Below, piece after piece: positions 43,706 through 52,765 of a DNA stretch of 64,000 nt. The notes beneath the pieces were generated by a model that saw only the letters and a list, made by a program, of their open reading frames with translations, searched no databases and was not told where the DNA came from. Made by a program: the position numbers and the translations under genes. Within the stretch, counting starts at the first letter, position 1. Each line of letters starts with the position of its first letter. The stretch lies in NCBI GenBank assembly GCA_040002995.1, contig JBDUDK010000020.1:24604-88603 (forward strand). The letters run 5' to 3'. This DNA comes from JBDUDK01 sp040002995. GTDB lineage: Bacteria; Actinomycetota; Acidimicrobiia; Acidimicrobiales; Ilumatobacteraceae.

Positions 43706-44395
43706 GTGAGCGTCGCGCATCTTCGTCCGGTCACGTTCGCCCATGAACGCCTGCTCCCCGTGGCGGCACCGCTCGCTCCGCTGCTGCCTCACGCAGGCTT
43801 GCCAAGAGGCGGGTCCGTGGCTATCGCCGGGGGAGCAGGGTTGTCGTCGGTCGCCCTCGCGTTGGTGGCTGAGGCCTCTCGCCTTGGCTCATGGGTGGCC
43901 ATTGCCGGCTGGCAATCGGTGGGGCTAACCGCGGCGGCCGAACTTGGCGTGGCGCTCGATCGGGTTGTGGTGGTCGATGTCGACCCCGAGCGTTTCGGGT
44001 CGGTTGTTGCCGCCCTCGTCGACGCGGTCGACATCGTCGTTGCCCGCCCACCCCGGTCGCTTGCTACGTCGGTGGCTCGCCGGCTTGCCGCCCGAGCAAG
44101 AGAGCGCGGGGCGGTGATCGTGCTCGCGGGGCGAGCCGCGGGTCCGATCGTGGTGGGGGCATTCGATCCGCTCGCGCGCATCGAGGTACGCGCATCGACG
44201 TGGATCGGTCTCGAGGCCGGTCACGGAACGCTGCGGGCCCGGCGCCTCACCATCGAAGCCAGTGTTCGCCGCGACGGCCGCCCTCGTCGCGCCACGGTGT
44301 GGATCCCTGGCCCCGATGGTGGCGTCGGTGCCGTCGATGCCGCCGATGTTGTGCCCGACATGACCATCGCGCCGGTCCCGGCCGCGTCGGCGTGA
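43706..44395 (+). CDS. ImuA-like RecA-fold protein of the mutasome
   Basis: A 229-residue protein in the place of ImuA/ImuA' immediately before imuB. The RecA-like loop is degenerate (SVAIAGGAGLSSVALAL lacks the Walker lysine), and the core strand reads VVVVDVDPERFGSVVAALVDA. In mycobacteria ImuA' bridges ImuB and DnaE2 during translesion synthesis. It starts at a GTG with no ribosome-binding site, directly after the SOS promoter. Confidence 0.8.
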   Translation: MSVAHLRPVTFAHERLLPVAAPLAPLLPHAGLPRGGSVAIAGGAGLSSVALALVAEASRLGSWVAIAGWQSVGLTAAAELGVALDRVVVVDVDPERFGSVVAALVDAVDIVVARPPRSLATSVARRLAARARERGAVIVLAGRAAGPIVVGAFDPLARIEVRASTWIGLEAGHGTLRARRLTIEASVRRDGRPRRATVWIPGPDGGVGAVDAADVVPDMTIAPVPAASA

Positions 44396-44399
44396 CAAC

Positions 44400-45995
44400 G
44401 TGACCAGGGTTGCGGCGATCTGGTGGCCCGAGTGGCCGGTCGTCGCCGCGGGGTGCGCGTCATCGGTTCCGGCCGCCGTGCTTGCGGCTAATCGGGTGGT
44501 GGCCGTATCTGCGGTCGCCAACGCCGACGGCGTCGAGCTCGGCCAGCGCCGTCGCGCCGCTCAAGCCGCCTGTCCGGCGCTCGAGGTGTTCGCACCCGAT
44601 CCCGCGCGTGAGGCGCTCACCTTCGAACCGGTCCTCGCGGCCGTCGACGCGTTCACGCCAATTGTCGAGCTCACCCGTCCCGGTGCCTGCACGTTCTCGA
44701 CACGCGGACCCTCGCGCTACTTCGGCGGCGACGACTCCCTCGCGGCCGGGGTACACGCCGCGGTGCTCGCGGCCCTTCCCGACAGAGTCGATGTCGCCGG
44801 CCCACCGGGAATCGGGATCGCCGACGGTGTGTTCGCCGCCTCCCTCGCGGCGCAGCGCTCGAGTCGCACCGCTGCCCCCGTGGTCATCGCACCAAACGAA
44901 TCGGCTCAATTTGTTGCGCCCTTTGGCGTGCACGTGTTGTGCGAGCTCCATGAGTCGCTGATCGAACTCGTCACGGTGTTGCCCCACCTCGGCATCACCA
45001 CCATCGGTGCGTTCGCGGCGCTGCCAGCCGGCGATGTCGTCGCTCGTTTCGGTCCTGCGGGCCGTCTCGCCCACCGACTGGCCTCCGGTGGCGACGATCG
45101 CCCCCTCGATGCTCGCCGTCCTCCGCCCGATCTCGTGGCCCGGGCCGAGCTCGACCCGCCGGCCGAACAAGTCGAGCAGGTTGCCTTTCGTGTGAAGGAG
45201 CTGGCTGACGAGCTCCACGATCGTCTGGCCTCACGGGGTCTCGCGTGCACCCGCGTTCTCATAGAGCTCGAAACCGAGCACGGTGAGACAAGGTCGCGCT
45301 GTTGGCGTCACGAGGGCGCGCTCAGCGCGGCGGCCATCGCCGAGCGGGCCCGATGGCAACTCGATGGTTGGTTGCAGATGCCCGCGGGCGCGGTCGATGC
45401 TCCCACCGCGGGGGTGGCGTTGGTTCGTTTGATCCCCGATGAGGTGGTGCCCGACAAGGGTCGCCAGCTTGGGTTCTGGGGTGGGCAGACCCAGGCCGAC
45501 GAACGGGCCTGGCGGGCCCTTGCGCGGGTCGGAGAGATGGTTGGGCGCGAAGCGGTCACCGTCGCGGTGTGGCGCGGCGGGCGCGGTCCCCACGATGAGC
45601 TCGCGTTGGTACCGGCCGACACGGTCGATCTCGAAGCACGCGTCGGGCGGTCGGTCATCAACGAGGCCGCTCCGTGGCCCGGACGTCTCCCTCCGCCGTC
45701 GCCATCGGATGTGTTCGGTGAACCCGAGCCCGTCGACGTGCGCGATGAATGGCGGCGTCCCGTACAGGTCAGTGGCCGCCTGGTGCTGAGTGCGCCGCCG
45801 GCAACCGTGCGCATCGGTGAGGGTCCAGAGTTAGCCGTCACCGCCTGGGGTGGCCCATGGGGTCTCGATGAACGTTGGTGGGATCCGTCATCGCGCCGGC
45901 GCCGGGCGCGTCTTCAAGTCGTCGCCGCTGATGGGCGCGCCCATCTTCTCTCCGCCGAGCAGGGTCTTTGGTCGGTGGAGGCAACCTACGACTGA
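44400..45995 (+). CDS. imuB: ImuB, catalytically inactive Y-family polymerase
   Basis: A 531-residue Y-family-like protein that acts as the hub of the damage-induced mutasome. The palm acids of active Y-family polymerases are missing: the first motif reads AAIWWPEWPV, and the region where SIDE would lie reads ELTRPGACTFSTRGPSRYF, both typical of ImuB. A sliding-clamp-binding motif QLGFWG begins at Q356, matching the QLxLWG type of mycobacterial ImuB. It follows the ImuA-like gene by four bases. Confidence 0.9.
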   Translation: MTRVAAIWWPEWPVVAAGCASSVPAAVLAANRVVAVSAVANADGVELGQRRRAAQAACPALEVFAPDPAREALTFEPVLAAVDAFTPIVELTRPGACTFSTRGPSRYFGGDDSLAAGVHAAVLAALPDRVDVAGPPGIGIADGVFAASLAAQRSSRTAAPVVIAPNESAQFVAPFGVHVLCELHESLIELVTVLPHLGITTIGAFAALPAGDVVARFGPAGRLAHRLASGGDDRPLDARRPPPDLVARAELDPPAEQVEQVAFRVKELADELHDRLASRGLACTRVLIELETEHGETRSRCWRHEGALSAAAIAERARWQLDGWLQMPAGAVDAPTAGVALVRLIPDEVVPDKGRQLGFWGGQTQADERAWRALARVGEMVGREAVTVAVWRGGRGPHDELALVPADTVDLEARVGRSVINEAAPWPGRLPPPSPSDVFGEPEPVDVRDEWRRPVQVSGRLVLSAPPATVRIGEGPELAVTAWGGPWGLDERWWDPSSRRRRARLQVVAADGRAHLLSAEQGLWSVEATYD

Positions 45996-46052
45996 GCGAC
46001 CATGTCGCGTAGAACCATGCCCGCAGCGCCCCGCGCCCGTAGGGTGATGTGG

Positions 46053-46397
46053 ATGAGAAGTACTGATGTGCTCGACACCGAACTGCTCGCGCAGCTCGAA
46101 GCAGATCTCGGCGACGGCGAAACGGTGCGCATGCTCATAGCCACCTACCTCGGCGAGCTCGACATGCGGCGCCAAGCGATCGTCGATGCTCTCGCCACCG
46201 GCGATCTGAGCCAGGTGGCGTACGCCGCTCACGCACTCGTGTCGCCGAGCAGGACCCTTGGCGTGGTGAGCCTCGCCGGACCCGCGCGGGCAATTGAGGT
46301 CATGGCCAAAAACGGTCGCCTCGAAGGAGCCGACGCAGAGGTGGCTCGCCTCGACGCGGCGATGCCGCGCGCGATCGGCGCGCTTACCGGTTGGTGA
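46053..46397 (+). CDS. Hpt-domain phosphotransfer protein
   Basis: A protein of about 114 residues, almost entirely one Hpt helix bundle. The phospho-accepting histidine is in AYAAHALVSPSRTLGVVSL, the expected HxLxxxSxxLG pattern. A GTG/ATG cluster at 46044-46053 gives several possible starts. No histidine kinase is near; the convergent gene, overlapping by 14 bases, is an OmpR-type response regulator that could be a partner. Confidence 0.82.
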   Translation: MRSTDVLDTELLAQLEADLGDGETVRMLIATYLGELDMRRQAIVDALATGDLSQVAYAAHALVSPSRTLGVVSLAGPARAIEVMAKNGRLEGADAEVARLDAAMPRAIGALTGW

Positions 46398-47115
46398 GCT
46401 CGTCGCCGAGCCGGAACCCGATGCCCCGCACGGTCTGAACGAATCGGGCGCTGCGGCCACGATCGCCGAGCTTGGCCCGCAGGTTCGAGATGTGGACGTC
46501 GACGACGTGCGTGTCGCCGAACCAGTTGGGTCCCCACACGAGTTCGAGCAACTGGGCCCGGCTGAACACGCTCTTGGGCCGCGTGCACAATGTCGCGAGA
46601 AGTTCGAACTCGATGCGGGTCAGTTCCACCGGCTGACCGTCAACGGTGATCTCGCGGGCGTCGGTGTCGATGGTCAGCGGGCCGAAGATCTTCGGACCAT
46701 CGTTGACCGCGGCGAGCTTGTTGCGGGGGCGACGCAGCATCGCCCGCATCCGGGCGACGAGCTCACGCGCGGAGAAGGGCTTGGCGACGTAGTCGTCGGC
46801 TCCGGTGGCGAGTCCGATGACCTTGTCGACCTCTGCGTCCTTCGACGTCAGCATCACGACATAGGCGTCGCTGAAGCTGCGTAGTTGCCGGCAAACTTCG
46901 AGTCCGTCGACCCCAGGCAGCACGAGATCAAGCACCACGATGTCGGGGATGAAGATCCGCGCGATTGCGATCGCTTCCTCGCCGGATGCCGCCGTGCGGG
47001 TTTCGAATCCCTCGCCTTTGAGGACGGGCTCGAGCATCTGGGTGATCTCGGGCGCGTCGTCAACCACGAGGGCCCTGAGAGGGGCGGCGACGGGGGTCTC
47101 GAAGACGGCACTCAT
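46384..47115 (-). CDS. OmpR-family response regulator
   Basis: A 243-residue response regulator. Receiver domain at about 12-130: acidic pocket VVDDAPE, phospho-Asp in DIVVLDLVLPG, conserved Lys in DDYVAKPFSAREL. C-terminal winged helix at about 145-238 with LTRIEFELLATLC and DVHISNLRAKLGDRGRSARFVQTVRGIGF. No cognate sensor kinase adjoins it; the Hpt gene at its 3' end is convergent. Confidence 0.93.
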   Translation of the reverse strand: MSAVFETPVAAPLRALVVDDAPEITQMLEPVLKGEGFETRTAASGEEAIAIARIFIPDIVVLDLVLPGVDGLEVCRQLRSFSDAYVVMLTSKDAEVDKVIGLATGADDYVAKPFSARELVARMRAMLRRPRNKLAAVNDGPKIFGPLTIDTDAREITVDGQPVELTRIEFELLATLCTRPKSVFSRAQLLELVWGPNWFGDTHVVDVHISNLRAKLGDRGRSARFVQTVRGIGFRLGDELTNR

Positions 47116-47158
47116 AGCTCGGTCTTTACATCGACCGATTTGACCCGTCCTTGAGGAT

Positions 47159-48460
47159 TCAAAAGACCTGACTGAGCCAGGAACCTCCAGAAAACCGCCA
47201 TTCGTTGACTATCGACCGCATGACCATCCACATGAGCTGTGCCCCCCAGAGCCCTGCGATGCCGAGTTCGGGCCAGGCCAGCGTGGCGGCGGCGAGGGGC
47301 ATGTAGGAGACCAGGTTGAGCACGGCCGCCCGTCCGAGAAAGCGCTCGTCGTGGCCCCCGATAAGCACGCCGTCGAGCGCGAAAGCCACCGCGCCAGGGA
47401 ATTGCATGACCGCCAGCAGGAGAAATGCTGCCGTCGCACGGCTTACGACGGCCGGATCGGCGCTGAAAACCCGAGCGAGAAGCGGGCTCGTGACGGCCAG
47501 GGCGATACCCAGTACACCGCCGCACCACAGCGAGAGCCGCGTGCAGATACGCCCGATCCGCATGGCCTCGTTGCGATCACCGGCCCCGAGCGCGCCAGCC
47601 ACGAGCGACTGGGCCGGTATCGCCAGCGCGTCGAGCGCGAGGGCGAGAAACAAGAACACCTGATTCGCGACCTGATGAGCCGCCAAGGTCGGCGTGTCGA
47701 CACGCGCGGCAACGGCAGTGGCGCTGACCCATACGAAGAGCATCGCTGTGCCCCGGATGCCGAGATGCAACCCGGTGACAAGGAGACGGCGCACCCGCGC
47801 CCAAACCGGTTTTGTCGCGCTCAAATGCGGGCGCAGCACGAAGAAAAACCATCCGGCGGCGAGGATCTGAACGATCACCGTGCTCCACGCCGACCCCGCC
47901 ACACCGAGGTTCAAGCCGTACACCGCGATGATCTCGAGCACGACGTTGGCCACGTTCGCCACGACCACGATCAGTAAGGGCCGGCGCAGGTCGTTGACGC
48001 CGCGCATGACGCCGTGGCCGAGGAGCACCAGCAGTACGAACGGCAGGCCGACGGCACTGATACGCAAGTAGGTCGTGGCCGCGGCGAGCACCGCGCCGTG
48101 GCCACCGAGGGCCGACGCGAGGGGTCGCGCGGCCAGCCCGAGGACGATCGCGGTGGGGATCCCGAGCAAACACGCGAGCCACAGCGCGTCGGTGGCGGCC
48201 TGGCGTGCGTCGTGGGGGCGGCCCGCGCCGTGTAGGTAGGCGATGTCGGGAGTGACGCCGTACTCGAGAAAGTTGAAGAGGGAAACAACGGTGAGCAAAA
48301 CGGTGGCTGCCAGCGCGAGGCCCGCCAACGGGCTCGTCCCTAGACGACCAACGATTGCCGTGTCGACGAGGACGTAGAGCGGTTCGACGGCGAGCGTGCC
48401 GAGCGCGGGCAGCGCGAGACGCACGATGCGCCGTTCGAGGTCGTCACGCAGAAGCGCCAC
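47159..48460 (-). CDS. MATE-family efflux transporter (DinF-like)
   Basis: A 433-residue membrane protein with twelve predicted helices, of the MATE family and closest in pattern to DinF: VDTAIVGRLGTSPLAGLALA, DIAYLHGAGRPHDARQA, TLAAHQVANQVFLFLALALDALAIPAQ and ALDGVLIGGHDERF. It would export cationic or lipophilic compounds using an ion gradient. It starts at a GTG; no SOS box is seen before it although it sits between imuB and dnaE2. Confidence 0.9.
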   Translation of the reverse strand: MALLRDDLERRIVRLALPALGTLAVEPLYVLVDTAIVGRLGTSPLAGLALAATVLLTVVSLFNFLEYGVTPDIAYLHGAGRPHDARQAATDALWLACLLGIPTAIVLGLAARPLASALGGHGAVLAAATTYLRISAVGLPFVLLVLLGHGVMRGVNDLRRPLLIVVVANVANVVLEIIAVYGLNLGVAGSAWSTVIVQILAAGWFFFVLRPHLSATKPVWARVRRLLVTGLHLGIRGTAMLFVWVSATAVAARVDTPTLAAHQVANQVFLFLALALDALAIPAQSLVAGALGAGDRNEAMRIGRICTRLSLWCGGVLGIALAVTSPLLARVFSADPAVVSRATAAFLLLAVMQFPGAVAFALDGVLIGGHDERFLGRAAVLNLVSYMPLAAATLAWPELGIAGLWGAQLMWMVMRSIVNEWRFSGGSWLSQVF

Positions 48461-48516
48461 GACGCTCGAAGTTAGGCCGTGGACGCAGGTCTCAATGGCC
48501 GTGATACGTTGTCTCG

Positions 48517-49338
48517 ATGAACGAGAATGCCGTCTCAGATTCTGAGACGAACGACACATGGCTTCCGGGTTGGGACGGTGCGCTGTACGCGGCGAACACG
48601 ACCCATCACCGTGCCGCTGACGCGTGGTTCCTCGAGACGTTTCCTGTGCGAGATGGCGATCGGCTGCTCGATATCGGTTGTGGTTCGGGCGACTTCAGCA
48701 CGATCGTCGCCGGGCTCGTGCCCAATGGCCATGTCGTCGGGCTCGACGCACAGCCCACGATGGTCAAGGAGGCCGAGCGGCGTGCGGGCCCCAATCAATC
48801 GTTCGTGCTCGGCAAGGCACAGGATCTCGCGCGTCTCTTCCCGGGCGACGCCTCCTTCGATCTCGTCTACAGCCGCGCCACGCTCCATTGGGTGCCCCGA
48901 CCCGACCACGTGGTGATTTACGCGCAGGTCCATCGCCTTCTGCGTTCGCAGGGTTGGTGGCGCCTCGAGATGGGCGGAGCGGGAAACGTGCCGGCGGTCG
49001 TCGCCCTGCTCAACGACGTTGCCGATCGCTACGGTGGGCCGCATGCGCCGTGGAACTTTCTCGATGCCGGGAGCGCGTTCGACCTGCTCGAAGCGGCGGG
49101 TTTTGCCATGGACACCGGTTACGTGCGCACGGTGCCCCAGCGGAGGGCATTTACACGCGAGGAAATGCTGGGCTGGTTCGCGAGCCAAGCGCTGCGGGCG
49201 TGGGAGCCGTCCATGGGCAGAGACTCGTACCGGGCCTTCTGTGACGAGGCCCTCGCACGTATCGATGAGGTCCGCCGGCCCGACGGCACCTACGACCAGA
49301 CCTACGTGCGCCTCGATGCGCTCGTCCAACGTTCCTGA
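48517..49338 (+). CDS. Class I SAM-dependent methyltransferase
   Basis: A 273-residue methyltransferase. The SAM loop is LLDIGCGSGDFSTIVAGL, the acidic contact VVGLDAQPTMVKEAE, and post-I/IV strands FDLVYSRATLHWV. Resembles small-molecule methyltransferases of the trans-aconitate or ubiquinone type. Substrate unknown. Codons 5-11 contain a perfect 19-base palindrome. It lies between the divergent MATE gene and dnaE2. Confidence 0.86.
   Translation: MNENAVSDSETNDTWLPGWDGALYAANTTHHRAADAWFLETFPVRDGDRLLDIGCGSGDFSTIVAGLVPNGHVVGLDAQPTMVKEAERRAGPNQSFVLGKAQDLARLFPGDASFDLVYSRATLHWVPRPDHVVIYAQVHRLLRSQGWWRLEMGGAGNVPAVVALLNDVADRYGGPHAPWNFLDAGSAFDLLEAAGFAMDTGYVRTVPQRRAFTREEMLGWFASQALRAWEPSMGRDSYRAFCDEALARIDEVRRPDGTYDQTYVRLDALVQRS
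48531..48549. promoter_or_regulatory. 19-bp perfect palindrome in the first codons of the methyltransferase gene
   Basis: CGTCTCAGA at 48531-48539, one centre base, then TCTGAGACG at 48541-48549. It lies 12 bases after the start codon. It could be an operator, or an RNA hairpin close to the initiation site. No other copy was noticed in the window. Confidence 0.5.
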
Positions 49339-49353
49339 TTTTTCGAGTACCAC

Positions 49354-49382
49354 TTGACAGGTACGAACGTGTGTTCGATACC
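49354..49382 (+). promoter_or_regulatory. SOS box and promoter of dnaE2
   Basis: TTGACA (49354-49359) is a consensus -35; the -10 is GATACC at 49377-49382 with a 17-base spacer that contains the SOS box CGAACGTGTGTTCGA (49364-49378). LexA bound there would block RNA polymerase. The expected transcript start coincides with the ATG at 49391, so the message is probably leaderless. Layout matches that of the imuA promoter. Confidence 0.88.
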
Positions 49383-49390
49383 CTCCACCC

Positions 49391-52300
49391 ATGGGTTTCA
49401 ACAACCCGAACATGCCGTGGCGAGAGCTCGAACGGCGCCTCTCCAACGGCGGGGTGGCGTCGGCCGGGCGCGGTATAGACGCAGCCGGGCGGGGGAGAGA
49501 TGGGAGGACGGAGGGGAGTCCTAGCTGGAACGCGGGCGGTGACGGTCCGGCGTGGACCCGCCGGCGCCAGCCGTTCGAGCCGGCTGTCGAACGCCAGACC
49601 GGCACGGTGGCGTACGCGGAACTCCACTGCCATTCCAACTTCTCGTTCCTCGACGGGGCCTCCCATCCTGAAGAGCTTGCCGAGGAGGCGGCCCGTCTCG
49701 GTCTCGAGGCGCTCGCTCTCACCGACCACGACGGGTTTTACGGTGTCGTTCGCTTCGCGGAGGCGGCCAAGGCCGTCGGCATTCCCACAGTGTTCGGGGC
49801 CGAGCTCTCCCTCGGGATGACCGCACCGCAGAACGGCGCCCCCGATCCGCACGGCGCGCATCTCGTCGTGCTGGCCGACGGGCCCGAGGGCTATGCCCAC
49901 TTGGCTCGGGCGCTTTCGGTCGCGCAGCTCGCGGGCGAAAAGGGCGCCCCCCGCACAAGCATCGACGAGTTGGCCGGTGCCCACGACTGGTGGGTGCTCA
50001 CGGGATGCCGGAAGGGGACGGTGCCCGCGGCCCTCGTGCGCGACGGGCCCGCTGCGGCGCGACGCGAGTTGGCGCGACTCATCGATGCATTTGGACGCGA
50101 CCGCGTCGTGGTCGAGTTATGGGATCACGGCGACCCGCTCGACACCGCGCGCAACGACGCGCTCGCCGAGCTGGCCGCCCGCGCCGACCTCGCGTGCATC
50201 GCCACCAACAACGTCCACTACGCGCAACCTGCTCGCCGGCCACTCGCCACCGCTCTTGCCGCGGTGCGCGCCCGGCGCAGCCTCGACGAGATCGATCCGT
50301 GGCTCCCCGGTGGCGCCGGCGCCCACCTGCGCTCCGGTGCCGAACAGGCCCGGCGTTTCGCGCGCTATCCCGGTGTGGTCGAGCAGGCCGCGGAGATCGG
50401 TCGAGCCGCGGCGTTCGATCTCTCGCTCGTGGCCCCCCAGCTGCCGCCGTTCCCGTGTCCTGACGGGCTCTCCGAAATGGCCTATCTACGGCGCATCACC
50501 GAAGACGCCGGCCGGCGCCGTTACGGCGAGCGCCCCGCCGCGGGAGAGACGGAGAGCTTGCGGGCTCGGGCGTGGTCCACCATCGATCATGAACTCGCCA
50601 TCATCGAGGCGCTCGGCTTCCCTGGCTACTTCCTCGTGGTGTGGGACATCGTCGAGTTCTGCCGGCGATCGAACATCTTTTGCCAAGGGCGGGGGAGCGC
50701 GGCCAACAGCGCGGTCTGCTACGCCCTCGGCGTCACCGCGGCCGACGCCGTCACGCTCGGTCTGTTGTTCGAGCGCTTCTTGTCGCCCGAGCGCGACGGT
50801 CCACCCGATATCGACATCGACATCGAAAGTGACCGCCGCGAGGAGGTCATCCAGTACGTCTACAACAAGCACGGGCGCCATCACGCCGCTCAAGTGGCCA
50901 ACGTGATCACCTACCGGGCCCGCTCCGCGGTACGCGACATGGCCAAGGCCCTCGGGTTCGCCACTGGTCAGCAAGATGCATGGTCGAAGCAGGTCGACGC
51001 GTGGGGCAAGGTCGAGACCACCGCCAAGCAGGCCGACAACGACATCCCTGGGCCGGTGCTCGAGCTCGCGTATCAAGTGGAGGACTTCCCCCGCCACCTC
51101 GGCATTCACTCCGGGGGCATGGTGATCTGCGACCGACCCGTGATCGAGGTGTGCCCGGTGGAGTGGGGCCGCATGGAGAACCGCTCGGTGCTCCAGTGGG
51201 ACAAGGACGACTGCGCGGCCGTGGGTCTCGTGAAGTTCGACCTCTTGGGCCTGGGCATGCTCAGCGCGCTCCACTACGCCGTCGATCTCATCCATACGTA
51301 TCGGGGCATCGAGCTCGATCTCGCCACCATCGAACAAGACGACGCGGTATACGACATGTTGTGCCGGGCCGACTCGGTCGGCGTGTTCCAGGTCGAGAGC
51401 CGGGCCCAGATGGCCACGTTGCCCCGCCTCAAACCGCGCCGGTTCTACGACCTCGTCGTCGAAGTGGCGCTCATCAGGCCGGGGCCAATCCAGGGCGGAT
51501 CGGTGCACCCCTACATCAGGCGTCGTAACGGGCTCGAACCCGTGACCTATCTGCACCCGTTGCTCGAGAACAGCTTGTCGAAGACGCTCGGCGTACCGCT
51601 GTTCCAGGAACAACTCATGCAAATGGCCATCGACGTGGCCGGTTTCACCCCCGCGGAAGCCGATCAACTCCGCCAGGCGATGGGCTCGAAGCGTTCGCGG
51701 GCCCGTATGGAACGTCTCCGGGCGCGTCTGTACGAGGGCATGGCCGAGCGCGGTATCACCGGCGCGATCGCCGACGAGATCTTCGACAAGATGGCGGCCT
51801 TCGCGAACTACGGCTTCCCCGAGAGCCACTCGGTGAGCTTCGCCTACCTCGTGTACGCGTCGTCGTGGATCAAGCTCTACGAGCCCGCCGCGTTCTGCGC
51901 GGCGTTGCTCAACGCGCAACCCATGGGCTTCTACTCGCCGCACTCGCTCGTGCAGGACGCCCGCCGGCACGGAGTGATGGTGCGCACTCCCGACGTGAAC
52001 GCATCGGCCGCCAACGCCACGTTGGAGCCTTGCCCGGAGAGCCACAACGCGCTGGCGGTGCGCCTCGGTGTGGGGTCGGTGCGGTCGATCGGCACCCACC
52101 TCGCCGAGACCATCGCTGCGGGCCGTCCGTACCGCGACCCTGAGGATGTCGCGCGGCGCACCGGCGCGCCGCTCCCCGCGCTGGAGGCCCTCGCCACCGC
52201 CGGAGCGTTTGGGTGTTTCGACCTCGACCGGCGGGGGGCGTTGTGGTCGGCCGGGGCGTTGGCACAGTCGAGGGCCGACCGTCTCGAGGGAATCGTCACG

Positions 52301-52741
52301 GGTGCGCACGCCCCTTCGCTGCCAGGGATGACCGACCAGGAGGAAGCTCACGCCGATCTCTGGGCCACTGGTGTGTCGCCCGAAGGGCACCCGACGCGCT
52401 TCTTGCGCGATCACCTCGACACCCTCGGAGTCGTGGCCGCGAGTGAATTGCCGTCGGTGGAGCACGGAAGCAAGGTCGTGGTGGGAGGCGTGGTCACCCA
52501 TCGCCAACGCCCCGCCACGGCCCAGGGCACCACCTTCATCAACCTCGAAGACGAGACAGGGCTCATCAATGTCATCTGCTCGAAGGGGTGTTGGGCGCGC
52601 CACCGCCGGATCGCCCGAGGAGCACCGGCGTTGTTGGTACGGGGTCGTTTGGAGAAGGTGGAAGGTGTCGTGAACATTGTGGCGGAGCGCATCGAACTGC
52701 TTCCCGTGCACGCGCGGATCGCGTCGCGTGATTTTCGTTGA
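49391..52741 (+). CDS. dnaE2: Error-prone DNA polymerase III alpha subunit DnaE2
   Basis: A 1116-residue family C polymerase used in damage tolerance. Begins with MGFNNPNMPWRELERRL, typical of DnaE2. A Gly/Arg-rich linker (about 20-55) precedes the PHP domain (ELHCHSNFSFLDGASHPEEL). The polymerase core includes the catalytic acids in PDIDIDIESDRR and CRADSVGVFQVESRAQM, then LFQEQLMQMAI; an OB fold closes it (about 1010-1105). It works with ImuA'/ImuB to copy past lesions. Large minus-strand frames opposite it are shadows. Confidence 0.95.
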   Translation: MGFNNPNMPWRELERRLSNGGVASAGRGIDAAGRGRDGRTEGSPSWNAGGDGPAWTRRRQPFEPAVERQTGTVAYAELHCHSNFSFLDGASHPEELAEEAARLGLEALALTDHDGFYGVVRFAEAAKAVGIPTVFGAELSLGMTAPQNGAPDPHGAHLVVLADGPEGYAHLARALSVAQLAGEKGAPRTSIDELAGAHDWWVLTGCRKGTVPAALVRDGPAAARRELARLIDAFGRDRVVVELWDHGDPLDTARNDALAELAARADLACIATNNVHYAQPARRPLATALAAVRARRSLDEIDPWLPGGAGAHLRSGAEQARRFARYPGVVEQAAEIGRAAAFDLSLVAPQLPPFPCPDGLSEMAYLRRITEDAGRRRYGERPAAGETESLRARAWSTIDHELAIIEALGFPGYFLVVWDIVEFCRRSNIFCQGRGSAANSAVCYALGVTAADAVTLGLLFERFLSPERDGPPDIDIDIESDRREEVIQYVYNKHGRHHAAQVANVITYRARSAVRDMAKALGFATGQQDAWSKQVDAWGKVETTAKQADNDIPGPVLELAYQVEDFPRHLGIHSGGMVICDRPVIEVCPVEWGRMENRSVLQWDKDDCAAVGLVKFDLLGLGMLSALHYAVDLIHTYRGIELDLATIEQDDAVYDMLCRADSVGVFQVESRAQMATLPRLKPRRFYDLVVEVALIRPGPIQGGSVHPYIRRRNGLEPVTYLHPLLENSLSKTLGVPLFQEQLMQMAIDVAGFTPAEADQLRQAMGSKRSRARMERLRARLYEGMAERGITGAIADEIFDKMAAFANYGFPESHSVSFAYLVYASSWIKLYEPAAFCAALLNAQPMGFYSPHSLVQDARRHGVMVRTPDVNASAANATLEPCPESHNALAVRLGVGSVRSIGTHLAETIAAGRPYRDPEDVARRTGAPLPALEALATAGAFGCFDLDRRGALWSAGALAQSRADRLEGIVTGAHAPSLPGMTDQEEAHADLWATGVSPEGHPTRFLRDHLDTLGVVAASELPSVEHGSKVVVGGVVTHRQRPATAQGTTFINLEDETGLINVICSKGCWARHRRIARGAPALLVRGRLEKVEGVVNIVAERIELLPVHARIASRDFR

Positions 52742-52765
52742 CGCCGCCCGCGCGAGGGTTTCAGA

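Noticed and set aside
46996..47014. A stretch like a tRNA T-arm (GGGTTTCGAATCCC)
   Set aside because: It lies inside the receiver domain of the response regulator and no cloverleaf can be built around it.
47159..48516. DinF-like MATE gene as a member of the SOS regulon
   Set aside because: No CGAAC-N4-GTTCG sequence was found before its start; only its neighbours have one.
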